Shown here piece by piece: positions 17,315 through 25,619 of a stretch of DNA of 64,000 nt. A program made the translations under genes and the position numbers. The first letter of the stretch is position 1. Each line of letters opens with the position of its first letter. A model generated the notes under the pieces. It saw only the letters and a program-made list of their open reading frames with translations, was not told the DNA's origin and ran no database searches. Source of the stretch: an uncultured SAR86 cluster bacterium (GTDB lineage: Bacteria > Pseudomonadota > Gammaproteobacteria > Magnimaribacterales > D2472); contig CACJBO010000004.1 of the NCBI GenBank assembly GCA_902591665.1, positions 1-64,000 on the forward strand. The letters run 5' to 3'.

Positions 17315-18387
17315 TGCGCAAGTGGAATTTCTGCGCTGGGCCGGCTGTCATATCTGAACAGGTACTGTCTGAAGTAAAAGATGAGCTTCTAGAATGGGGT
17401 GACTCAGGCATGTCTATTATGGAAATGAGTCATAGATCAAAAATTTATGACGGTGTTGCTGTAGACGCAAAACAAGATTTCATAGATATCTTAAATATTC
17501 CATCATCACATGAAGTTCTTTTTCTTCAGGGAGGAGCAACGCATCAATTTTCCATGGTTCCATTAAATTTTGCTCATAACAATAATGCTGATTATGTTTT
17601 ATCAGGCTCATGGTCTAAAAAAGCAATTGCAGAAGCGTCTAAATTAACTAATGTAAACACTATTGCCTCTTCAGAAAATCATGGCTTTTCATATGCCCCA
17701 TCTCAAGAGGAGTGGAAATATTCAGAGGACTCTGCATACGTTCATTATTGTCCTAATGAAACCATTCAAGGAGTTGCAATACATAAAGCCCCAGATATAA
17801 ACAATCACTTAATTGCTGACATGTCATCAGTTATATTAAGTGAGCCTCTAGATCTATCTAAATTCTCATTAATTTATGCAGGAGCACAAAAAAATATTGG
17901 ACCAGCTGGATTGACTATGGTCATTATTAAAAAGGACTTAATGGAACTAGAAAATGAAAATTTACCAAATATATTAAGATACTCTAAACATTCTGAATCT
18001 GATTCTATGTTGAATACGCCACCAACCTTTGCATGGTATATGGCAGGAAAAGTTTTCAAATGGATAAAGCAGTCAGGTGGTTTGGAGTTTTTCAAAGAAC
18101 AAAATCATTTAAAAGCATCAACTCTTTATAACTACATAGACAACTCAGATTTTTATTCAAATCCAGTTAAGATTGAAAATAGGTCTATTATGAACGTTCC
18201 TTTTATACTTGCTGATAATGATCTAGATAGCTTATTCTTGAAAGAATCTGAAGATAATGGATTATTAAACCTCAAAGGCCATAGATCTGTTGGCGGAATG
18301 AGAGCAAGTATATATAATGCAATGCCTATGGAGGGAATTAACGAGCTTGTAGACTTTATGAAAGTCTTTGAAGCTAAATATGGCTAA
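17314..18387 (+). CDS. serC: Phosphoserine aminotransferase
   Basis: A 357-residue PLP enzyme of serine and pyridoxal phosphate synthesis, converting 3-phosphohydroxypyruvate to phosphoserine. Conserved features are FCAGPAVISEQVL at the N-terminus, GDSGMSIMEMSHRS, LFLQGGATHQF (PLP phosphate site), the lysine in YAGAQKNIGPAG (near 188-199), and GGMRASIYNAMP at the end. Normal length. It begins in the gyrA stop codon and is followed after six bases by pheA. Confidence 0.96.
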   Translation: MRKWNFCAGPAVISEQVLSEVKDELLEWGDSGMSIMEMSHRSKIYDGVAVDAKQDFIDILNIPSSHEVLFLQGGATHQFSMVPLNFAHNNNADYVLSGSWSKKAIAEASKLTNVNTIASSENHGFSYAPSQEEWKYSEDSAYVHYCPNETIQGVAIHKAPDINNHLIADMSSVILSEPLDLSKFSLIYAGAQKNIGPAGLTMVIIKKDLMELENENLPNILRYSKHSESDSMLNTPPTFAWYMAGKVFKWIKQSGGLEFFKEQNHLKASTLYNYIDNSDFYSNPVKIENRSIMNVPFILADNDLDSLFLKESEDNGLLNLKGHRSVGGMRASIYNAMPMEGINELVDFMKVFEAKYG

Positions 18388-18393
18388 CTAAAA

Positions 18394-19482
18394 ATGTCTA
18401 AGGAAAATTTAAAATCTTTAAGGTCAAAAATAGATAAAATCGATAAAGACCTTTTAAAACTTATACAAAAAAGAGCAGCTCTTGCAGTTAGCATAGGAAA
18501 AATTAAATCAAAAATTAGTCCCAACACTTCTTTTTACAAGCCAGATAGAGAAGCTACTATTCTTAGGAACATACTTAAAGCAAATGAAAAAGGGGCCCTT
18601 TCTAATGAGAAAGTGAGAACTATCTATAAAGAACTTATTTCAGGATGTCTCTCATTAGAAGAGGCTTTAAGAATTTCCTATTTGGGTCCTGAGGGAACTC
18701 ATTCAGAAGCTGCAGTTCATGGTCACTTTGGATCTTTAGTTTCCAGAATCCCATCACCAACTATTGATGATGTTTTCCATCAAGTTTTAAAAGGGGAAGC
18801 GGATATAGGTGTTGTGCCTGTAGAGAATTCTTCTGAAGGAGTGATTAATACAACATTAAATTGTTTAGCAGACAATGATTCTCTTTCTATAATCGGAGAA
18901 ATATATCTAGATATTAATCATCAGCTAGCATCTGGTAATAAATTTGATATTAAAGATGCCTTTGCAATCGCATCTCACCCTCAAGCCTTAGGTCAATGTA
19001 ACAAGTGGATAGAAAAAAATATTGGTTCAATCAAACGGTTAGAAATGCCAAGCTCTGCAGTTGCTGCTAAATACGCAAAAGAAAACAAGAATATTTTATG
19101 TATAGTCAATTCTCTTGCTGTTGAAAAATATAAGCTAAGATTGCAGAAAAAAGATATTCAAGATTATTCAGATAACAAAACTAGATTTCTAGTTATTGGT
19201 CAAAATGATTTAGCTTCAACTGGAAAAGATAAAACTTCATTTTTAATTCAGACCACGAATACCCCAGGAGCTTTAATAAATATTCTTAGACCTTTTGAAA
19301 AAAGAAAAATTAATTTAAGTAAGATTGAAACACGACCATCGAGAGGAAATATTAATTCTCATGATTTTTTCATTGACTGTGAAGGTCATCAAAATGATCA
19401 AAAGCTTAGACTGGCAATAAAAGAAGTTAAAACAACCGGTTCTTTGGTACGAATATTAGGATCGTATCCACAACATGTATGA
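18394..19482 (+). CDS. pheA: Bifunctional chorismate mutase/prephenate dehydratase (P-protein)
   Basis: A 362-residue enzyme of phenylalanine synthesis. An AroQ chorismate mutase lies in the first 90 residues (LRSKIDKIDKDLLKLIQKRA). Prephenate dehydratase follows, with YLGPEGTHSEAA near 95-106, VENSSEGVINTTLN and NKTRFLVIG. A C-terminal ACT domain (TTNTPGALINIL ... KIETRPSRG) would bind phenylalanine for feedback control. It overlaps hisC by 4 bases (ATGA). Confidence 0.96.
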   Translation: MSKENLKSLRSKIDKIDKDLLKLIQKRAALAVSIGKIKSKISPNTSFYKPDREATILRNILKANEKGALSNEKVRTIYKELISGCLSLEEALRISYLGPEGTHSEAAVHGHFGSLVSRIPSPTIDDVFHQVLKGEADIGVVPVENSSEGVINTTLNCLADNDSLSIIGEIYLDINHQLASGNKFDIKDAFAIASHPQALGQCNKWIEKNIGSIKRLEMPSSAVAAKYAKENKNILCIVNSLAVEKYKLRLQKKDIQDYSDNKTRFLVIGQNDLASTGKDKTSFLIQTTNTPGALINILRPFEKRKINLSKIETRPSRGNINSHDFFIDCEGHQNDQKLRLAIKEVKTTGSLVRILGSYPQHV

Positions 19483-20570
19483 GTAAACTTTTAAATTATC
19501 TCAATGAAGGAATATCTGATCTTCACCCTTATGAGCCGGGCCGCTCGATAGATGAGGTCGTTGCAGAATATAAGCCTGATAAAGTTGTAAAACTAGCCAG
19601 TAATGAAAATCCACTAGGCCCATCTCCAAAAGCAATTGAAACACTAGCTTTGAGTAATGATTTACATTTATATCCTGATGGCGATTCTAAAAAACTTAAA
19701 TCTTTAATTGCAAATCATGAATCAGTTGGCACAGAAAATATTATTGTTGGTAACGGATCTAATGAAATATTAGAACTTGCAGCAAGAGCATTTCTTAATA
19801 AAGATGTAAGTGCAGTTATGTCTAAGCATGCTTTTGCAGTATATAAAATAGTAACCAAAGCATGCGGATCAGAAATAATTGAAGTCCCAGCTAAAGACTG
19901 GAAGCATGATCTAGATGAATTTCCTTCAGCTACTAAAGAAAATACTAGAGTATGTTTTATTGCTAATCCAAACAATCCAACAGGCACGTATAACTCACAT
20001 TCAGAATTTGAATCATTAATGGAAAAGATATCCCCTTCAATTTTAGTAATTCTTGATTTAGCATATTTTGAATATGTTCAGGCTGATGACTATATAAAAA
20101 TTAATGAACTACTAGATAAATATCAAAATTTATTAATTACAAAAACATTTTCAAAAATACAAGGCCTCGCAAGCCTAAGAATTGGTTATGGTCTTGCATG
20201 TCAGGACTTGATTAGTGTTTTAAATAAAATTAGACAACCTTTTAATTCTAATGCTATTGCTCAGGAGGCAGCATGTAATGCTATTTTGGATAAAGAACAT
20301 ATTACAAAAAGTATTGAATTAAATTATTCTCAACGAGAATTTTTATTTAAAGAACTTACTGATTTAGGAATGGAGTGCATTCCATCACAAGGGAATTTTA
20401 TTTCTTTTAAGGGTAATTTTAATGCTCAAGAGTTATTTACTGAATTGATGAAGGAGGGAGTAATTGTAAGGCCTGTAGCATTATACGATATGCCTGAATA
20501 TATCCGTGTAACAGTTGGAACAGAAGATGAAAACTTATATTTTCTTAAAAAATTAAAGGAGCTTACTTAA
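19479..20570 (+). CDS. hisC: Histidinol-phosphate/aromatic aminotransferase
   Basis: A 363-residue fold-type I PLP enzyme with ASNENPLGPSPKA near 45-57, NPNNPTGTY, the PLP lysine in TKTFSKIQGLASLRIGYG near 222-239, and a C-terminal RPVALYDMPEYIRVTVGT. It sits between pheA and tyrA, the position of the HisC2 paralogue in Pseudomonas. The main substrate may therefore be aromatic keto acids rather than imidazole acetol phosphate. Both activities occur in the family. Confidence 0.9.
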   Translation: MSKLLNYLNEGISDLHPYEPGRSIDEVVAEYKPDKVVKLASNENPLGPSPKAIETLALSNDLHLYPDGDSKKLKSLIANHESVGTENIIVGNGSNEILELAARAFLNKDVSAVMSKHAFAVYKIVTKACGSEIIEVPAKDWKHDLDEFPSATKENTRVCFIANPNNPTGTYNSHSEFESLMEKISPSILVILDLAYFEYVQADDYIKINELLDKYQNLLITKTFSKIQGLASLRIGYGLACQDLISVLNKIRQPFNSNAIAQEAACNAILDKEHITKSIELNYSQREFLFKELTDLGMECIPSQGNFISFKGNFNAQELFTELMKEGVIVRPVALYDMPEYIRVTVGTEDENLYFLKKLKELT

Positions 20571-21442
20571 TGAGCAACCCAGCTAAGGAAATATTAGTAA
20601 TTGGTCTAGGCTTAATAGGTTCCTCACTTGCCAAGGCTGCAAAAAATAAAGGATTGATAGTTCACGGTTTCGATGAAGATAAAAATAGCCTTGAGGAGGC
20701 ATTGAACAAAAACATCATAGATAGTTCATTTGAATCTCTGCAAGATATAAATGATAAAAGTTTAGTAGGAAAGATTGAAATATTAATCGTTGCTGTTTCT
20801 CCTCGGGCAACTCAGGTTGTGATTTCTGAGTTAAAGAACTTATGGAACACAGAAATAACAATTACTGAAACATCAAGTGTTAAAAATCAACTTAACTTTG
20901 ACTCACCCAACAACATAATCTTCTCTCATCCCATAGCAGGTTCAGATAAGTCTGGTATTGGCGGTATAGATGAAGAACTATTTCTTAATAAAAAGACAAT
21001 CATTTGTAATCCATATAATGCAAATGAAGCACATTTGACCAAGATAAAAAATTTCTGGCAGCATGCGCTTTCAATGAGAGTAAGTGAAATGTCTGTTAAA
21101 GAACATGATCTTTTATTTGCTATGACAAGTCACTTGCCTCATTTGATTTCATATGCACTTATCGATTCTATTAGATTGGCTGAAAAAGACGTAGGTGATA
21201 ATGCGGGTGGAGGACTTAAAGAATTTATAAGGTTGAGCGGATCAAACCCTGAAATGTGGAAAGATATATTTGAGCTTAATGAAAAAAATATTATTAAATC
21301 ATTAGCCAGCTTTCAATTATCAATAAATAATTTATTAGAATTAATAACAAAAATTAAAGAGATACCAAGCTCATTCTCTCATTCAGATATTCTTAAAAAC
21401 GAACTTGAAGAAATCAAAAAATATAAAGAAGATACGTTTTGA
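20570..21442 (+). CDS. tyrA: Prephenate dehydrogenase
   Basis: A 290-residue NAD(P)-dependent enzyme of tyrosine synthesis. It has a Rossmann start VIGLGLIGSSLAKAAKNKG near 11-29, TETSSVK, SHPIAGSDKSG near 119-129 and a SHLPHLISYAL active-site helix. There is no chorismate mutase or ACT domain. In Pseudomonas this protein is fused to AroA; here they are separate genes whose ends overlap by 4 bases (TTGA). Confidence 0.94.
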   Translation: MSNPAKEILVIGLGLIGSSLAKAAKNKGLIVHGFDEDKNSLEEALNKNIIDSSFESLQDINDKSLVGKIEILIVAVSPRATQVVISELKNLWNTEITITETSSVKNQLNFDSPNNIIFSHPIAGSDKSGIGGIDEELFLNKKTIICNPYNANEAHLTKIKNFWQHALSMRVSEMSVKEHDLLFAMTSHLPHLISYALIDSIRLAEKDVGDNAGGGLKEFIRLSGSNPEMWKDIFELNEKNIIKSLASFQLSINNLLELITKIKEIPSSFSHSDILKNELEEIKKYKEDTF

Positions 21443-22749
21443 ATTTAGTTGCACAATATACCTCTTCAATTTCAGGCGAAGTTTTGTGTCCAGGTGATAA
21501 ATCTATTTCCCAAAGAGCAGTAATAATAGGTTCGCTTCTAAATGAAGATATTGAAATTAGTGGCTTCTTAAACGGAGAAGATCCAATATCTACAGTAAAT
21601 GCTTTAAATGCAATAGGCTCTAGTATCAAAATTAATGGCACATCAGTTTCAATAAAAAAAAGAGATATCCCATTCAAAGATCCTTCTGTAAATGTTGATC
21701 TTGGAAATTCAGGAACTGGCCTGAGATTAATGATGGGTTTAATTTCAAGTCTTGGCATTAAAGCAACTCTTGTTGGAGATGAATCATTAACAAAGCGCCC
21801 GATGTTAAGGGTTGCCAATCCCCTAAATGATATGGGTGCAACAGTAACTTGTGACGAGGGTAAACCGCCAGTAAAAATCTTAGATGGATTAATTAAAGAT
21901 AATTTTTCTTACGAGATGCCTATAGCAAGTGCACAAGTTAAATCTAGCATTATTCTTGCAGCTCTTGCTGCAAATAAAAAAGTAACTGTTATTGAAAAAC
22001 ACCCAACCAGAAATCATACAGAAAGAATGATAAGTTACTTTAATGGCGATATTCACACTGAATCACATGATTTAGGAAATAAAATTACACTCATGCCCTC
22101 AAAATTAATTCCAACAAAAAAATATGAAGTTGCTGGTGATTTCTCATCAGCCTCATTTTTAATAGTTGCTGGTTTAATAGCAAAAGAATCAAGTGTGCTG
22201 ATAAAAAATGTTGGACTTAATCCAACAAGATGCGGGCTGATAAGTGTCTTAAGATCGATGGGAGCAAAAATAGAGATAAAGAATGAAAGCCTCATATCTA
22301 ATGAAGAGGTTGGAGATATTCATGTTTCCTCATCAGAGCTTCATGGTATCTCAATAAGTGGAGATATTATTCCAAATATAATTGATGAAATTCCAATCTT
22401 AAGTATTGCTGCATCTTTTGCTAAAGGAGAAACATTAATTACTGATGCAGAAGAGTTGAGAGTTAAGGAATCTGATAGGCTTCAAGCAATATCTGATGGA
22501 TTGCAAAAAATAAATATAAATCATGAGCTATTTCATGATGGAATCAAAATTATTGGTTCCTCTGAAGATATATCTGTAATGGCTGAAATTGATTCCCATG
22601 GTGACCATAGAATTGCAATGAGTTTTCTTATTGCTAGCTTAAGATCTAAAAAGGGAATCTATGTTGAAGACTGTAAAAATATCTTAACTTCATTTCCTAA
22701 TTTTATTGAAGTAATGAGCTCACTAGGTGTTGTAATAAATGAAAGATAA
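21439..22749 (+). CDS. aroA: EPSP synthase (3-phosphoshikimate 1-carboxyvinyltransferase), class II-like
   Basis: A 436-residue enzyme making 5-enolpyruvylshikimate 3-phosphate. It carries CPGDKSISQRA near 15-25, LGNSGTGLRLMMG near 91-103, RPMLRVANPL, SAQVKSSI, RNHTERM, NPTRCG, RVKESDRL and DHRIAMS. The set GDKS, SAQ-K, R-H-TE and N-TR, and RLMM instead of RPLA after the Gly loop, fit class II EPSP synthases (CP4 and Bacillus type). The start is TTG 21439 in the tyrA stop; no ATG lies near the conserved N-terminus. It overlaps cmk by 11 bases. Confidence 0.95.
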   Translation: MNLVAQYTSSISGEVLCPGDKSISQRAVIIGSLLNEDIEISGFLNGEDPISTVNALNAIGSSIKINGTSVSIKKRDIPFKDPSVNVDLGNSGTGLRLMMGLISSLGIKATLVGDESLTKRPMLRVANPLNDMGATVTCDEGKPPVKILDGLIKDNFSYEMPIASAQVKSSIILAALAANKKVTVIEKHPTRNHTERMISYFNGDIHTESHDLGNKITLMPSKLIPTKKYEVAGDFSSASFLIVAGLIAKESSVLIKNVGLNPTRCGLISVLRSMGAKIEIKNESLISNEEVGDIHVSSSELHGISISGDIIPNIIDEIPILSIAASFAKGETLITDAEELRVKESDRLQAISDGLQKININHELFHDGIKIIGSSEDISVMAEIDSHGDHRIAMSFLIASLRSKKGIYVEDCKNILTSFPNFIEVMSSLGVVINER

Positions 22750-23398
22750 TATTATTACTATTGATGGACCCTCTGCTTCAGGAAAAGGTACTCTAGCAAG
22801 AAATATTGCAAAATATTTAGGTTTTGAAATCCTCGATAGTGGTTTGTTATATAGAGTTTATGCTTATTTATATGATTGCGGGATTGAACATGCCCAAATA
22901 ACAAAAACTATCAATCAGGATATAACTTTCAAGTCTGATAAGAGTGGAATCGTTATTTTAAAAGAAAGAAATAATATTACTGATGAATTAAGAAAAGAAT
23001 CTACAGCTAAAGCTGCGTCTAAAATTAGCGCACTTACTGAAACTAGAGAAAATCTGCTGTTACTTCAACGAAGCTTTTATTCATCAAAAGGACTGGTAGC
23101 TGATGGAAGAGATATGGGCACAGTAGTATTCCCTAATGCTAAGTTAAAAATTTTTCTAAATGCTTCGCCTGAAATAAGAGCAAAAAGAAGACAATTAGAG
23201 TTGCAGAATCGAGGTCAAGAAGTTAATATGCTCGCTCTGATTGAGGACATTAAGCAAAGAGACTTAAAGGATAAAACTAGAAAGTTATCGCCTTTAATTC
23301 CAGCAGAAGATTCAATAGTAATTGATTCGTCTGAAATGACTCTTGAAGAAGTACTGAGTTTTACTAAAAAACTCATAAAAAAGGAATTTAATAAATGA
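22739..23398 (+). CDS. cmk: Cytidylate kinase
   Basis: A 219-residue nucleoside monophosphate kinase phosphorylating CMP and dCMP. It has the P-loop [15 protein letters not shown] near 5-19, DSGLLYR near 32-38 (the CMP-binding segment), and [11 protein letters not shown] near 122-132. Length is normal. It is wedged between aroA and rpsA as in most gammaproteobacteria and overlaps rpsA by 4 bases (ATGA). Confidence 0.96.
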   Translation: MKDNIITIDGPSASGKGTLARNIAKYLGFEILDSGLLYRVYAYLYDCGIEHAQITKTINQDITFKSDKSGIVILKERNNITDELRKESTAKAASKISALTETRENLLLLQRSFYSSKGLVADGRDMGTVVFPNAKLKIFLNASPEIRAKRRQLELQNRGQEVNMLALIEDIKQRDLKDKTRKLSPLIPAEDSIVIDSSEMTLEEVLSFTKKLIKKEFNK

Positions 23399-24702
23399 CA
23401 GAATCATTTGCCGCTTTACTTGATGAAAGTTTAAGCACTTTAGACATGCAACCTGGATCAATAGTATCTGGGGTTGTATTGGATGTAGATAACGACTGGG
23501 TAACAGTCCATGTAGGTTTAAAATCAGAAGGGGTCGTACCTCTTGATGAATTCAGAAATAACGAAGGAGAAGTTAACATATCTGTTGGTGATGAAGTTGA
23601 AGTTGCCTTAGAGGCTGTTGAAGATGGATATGGAGAAACAAGAATTTCTCGTGAAAAAGCAAGAAAAATATCAACTTGGAAAATGCTTGAAGAAGCTTTA
23701 GAAACTGGGGAGTTTGTCACTGGTAAAATTCATAATAGAGTTAAAGGTGGGTTTGCTGTAGAGGTAGAGGTTGTAAAGGCATTTTTACCTGGATCTCTTG
23801 TTGATGTAAGGCCTGTGAAAGAAGCTCCTGATATAGAAAATACTGTTCAAGAATTTAAGGTAATTAAACTTGATTACAAAAGAAATAATGTAGTCCTTTC
23901 TAGAAAAGCCGTTTTAGAGAAAAATAACTCTGCAGTCAAAGTTGAGCTATTAAAAAATCTTGAAGAGGGTCAAATAGTTAAGGGTGTTGTTAAGAACATT
24001 ACTGATTATGGAGCTTTTGTAGACTTAGGTGGTTTAGATGGTTTGCTTCATATCACAGATATATCATGGTCAAGAGTAACTAATCCCACAGAATTTCTTA
24101 ATCTTGGTGATGAAATAGATGTAAAAATTCTTAGTTTTGATAAAGAAAAACTCAGAGTATCTTTAGGATTAAAACAAATTCAAAATGACCCATGGGAAAA
24201 TGTTGAGAGTACCTATGCAGTTGGTGGTGTATACGAAGCATCTGTTTCTAACATTACTGATTATGGATGCTTTGCGCAATTAGAAGAGGGCATTGAAGGC
24301 CTAATACACTTATCTGAACTCGATTGGACAAGCAAAAATGTACATCCTTCAAAAGTTGTTGAAATGGACCAAAAAATTAAGGTTATGATTTTAGAAATTG
24401 ATCATGATAAAAGAAGAATTTCACTTGGTCTAAAACAAACCAAAGCAAACCCATGGACTGAATTTGCTAACAAATATGGCATTGGTGATAAGGTTGATGG
24501 TCAAATAAAATCTATAACTGATTTTGGTATATTTGTTGGACTTGAGGGTAACATTGATGGATTAATTCATTTGTCTGATATTTCTGAAGACGAAGATCCG
24601 AAAGAGGCACTGGAGCAATACAAGAAAGGCGATAAACTTAATTGTGTAGTTTTTGCTGTTGATGCGGAGAGAGAAAGAATATCTTTAAAACTTAGTGAGT
24701 AA
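23395..24702 (+). CDS. rpsA: 30S ribosomal protein S1, five-domain form
   Basis: A 435-residue S1 protein, which brings mRNA to the 30S subunit. The start [12 protein letters not shown] matches E. coli. Five S1/OB domains can be read: [60 protein letters not shown] and [18 protein letters not shown]. coli S1 has 557 residues and six domains. This protein stops right after domain five, and ihfB begins inside its end, so the sixth domain is truly absent rather than frameshifted. AAGGA 9 bases before the ATG is a good ribosome site. Confidence 0.96.
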   Translation: MTESFAALLDESLSTLDMQPGSIVSGVVLDVDNDWVTVHVGLKSEGVVPLDEFRNNEGEVNISVGDEVEVALEAVEDGYGETRISREKARKISTWKMLEEALETGEFVTGKIHNRVKGGFAVEVEVVKAFLPGSLVDVRPVKEAPDIENTVQEFKVIKLDYKRNNVVLSRKAVLEKNNSAVKVELLKNLEEGQIVKGVVKNITDYGAFVDLGGLDGLLHITDISWSRVTNPTEFLNLGDEIDVKILSFDKEKLRVSLGLKQIQNDPWENVESTYAVGGVYEASVSNITDYGCFAQLEEGIEGLIHLSELDWTSKNVHPSKVVEMDQKIKVMILEIDHDKRRISLGLKQTKANPWTEFANKYGIGDKVDGQIKSITDFGIFVGLEGNIDGLIHLSDISEDEDPKEALEQYKKGDKLNCVVFAVDAERERISLKLSE

Positions 24703-24994
24703 TAACAAAAAAAAGACACTTAATCGTTCTGATATTGAACTAACTTTAAGTCAAGAGTTTCCAGATATTACCAAATCACAAATTTCATTAGCGATTGATT
24801 CTATTTTAGAGTCAATTGTTGATGCTGTTGCATTAGATGAAAAGGCTGAAATAAGAGGATTTGGTACCTTTTCTAAGAAATATATAAGGCCAAGAAAGTT
24901 TATTAATCCAAAAACCAAAGAAGTATCATACTTGGGTGAAACATCAACAATGCATTTCAAACCATCAAAGTTATTAAAGTGTTCAAATCCATAG
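24695..24994 (+). CDS. ihfB: Integration host factor beta subunit
   Basis: A 99-residue HU/IHF-family DNA-bending protein. It has [13 protein letters not shown] near 48-60, then [12 protein letters not shown], whose proline intercalates in DNA, and MHFKPSKLL near the end. Position right after rpsA identifies the beta subunit. It starts with GTG overlapping the rpsA stop by 8 bases and has a polar N-terminal extension of about eight residues compared with E. coli. It is the last gene of the long gyrA-to-ihfB run; a new promoter lies directly after it. Confidence 0.93.
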   Translation: MSNNKKKTLNRSDIELTLSQEFPDITKSQISLAIDSILESIVDAVALDEKAEIRGFGTFSKKYIRPRKFINPKTKEVSYLGETSTMHFKPSKLLKCSNP

Positions 24995-25003
24995 TGTTAT
25001 AAT
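24995..25003 (+). promoter_or_regulatory. Extended -10 promoter at the start of the glycan locus
   Basis: TGTTATAAT is a perfect extended -10 (TG-n-TATAAT) starting one base after the ihfB stop. Only 13 bases separate it from ATG 25017, so the leader would be about 7 bases and contains no ribosome site. No strong -35 is seen. Confidence 0.5.
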
Positions 25004-25016
25004 TTGCACATATGGC

Positions 25017-25586
25017 ATGAACAAATTCCCTATGAAATCATCTAAAAAAATACAATATGACATTTTTCTAAAAGGTAGTGAACTTGATTTGATTGTTCTA
25101 AATGAAGACATAATTAATTATACACAATGGTATAACTGGTTTAATGACGCAGATGTTACTAGCAATATGCAACAACATTATTATCCTAATTCAAAGTTAG
25201 ATCAGTTGGAATATTTCAATGAGAACTTAAAAAACTCGCATCAAAACTTCCAATTAGGTATTCTTCATAAAGATGACAATAAATTAATTGGAGTTATATC
25301 TCTTAATGCCATCGATCATCTCAATAAAAAATGCAAGGTGGCAGTTATAATTGGTGAAAAAAAATATCAGTCTATGAATTATTTTCTTGAAGCCAATCGA
25401 TTAATATTTGACCATGCAGTAAGTGCGTTAGGTATGAGAAGAATAGAGGGCGGTAGCTTGAGCAAAGAGGTAGCTTTGCTTCATGAAAGAATGCTTGGAT
25501 TTCATTCGGAGGGAACAAAGATAAAAGAGGTCTTTAAAGATGGTGAGTATAGGGATGTTTATTATTTTGCCAAACTGTTTGACTAA
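25017..25586 (+). CDS. GNAT-family N-acetyltransferase (RimJ/RimL-like)
   Basis: A 189-residue GNAT. It has WFNDADVTSNMQQHY near 40-54, a common substrate-side motif of this subgroup, then LIGVISLNAID, an acetyl-CoA region and RRIEGGSLSKEVALLHERMLGFHSEG near the C-terminus. As first gene of the polysaccharide region, next to an FkbH-like protein and an ACP, it probably acylates an amino sugar or carrier-bound intermediate. A PseH role is possible, since no other pseH is evident, but the sequence does not prove it. ATG 25032 is an alternative start. The codons near 25449 contain an ops-like 12-mer. Confidence 0.75.
   Translation: MNKFPMKSSKKIQYDIFLKGSELDLIVLNEDIINYTQWYNWFNDADVTSNMQQHYYPNSKLDQLEYFNENLKNSHQNFQLGILHKDDNKLIGVISLNAIDHLNKKCKVAVIIGEKKYQSMNYFLEANRLIFDHAVSALGMRRIEGGSLSKEVALLHERMLGFHSEGTKIKEVFKDGEYRDVYYFAKLFD
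25449..25460 (+). promoter_or_regulatory. ops-like element inside the GNAT gene
   Basis: GGCGGTAGCTTG matches 11 of 12 bases of the E. coli ops core GGCGGTAGCGTG, the pause and recruitment site of the elongation factor RfaH at O-antigen and capsule operons. It lies in coding sequence on the transcribed-sense strand, about 160 bases before the FkbH-like gene. A chance match is quite possible. Confidence 0.2.
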
Positions 25587-25619
25587 TTATAAAGAAAAGA
25601 AATTTTCTATTTATTCATC

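Noticed and set aside
25593..25608. AGAAAA-GAAA-TTTTCT hairpin with a GNRA-type loop before the FkbH-like gene
   Set aside because: The stem is almost all A-U and too weak to be called a structured leader or riboswitch.
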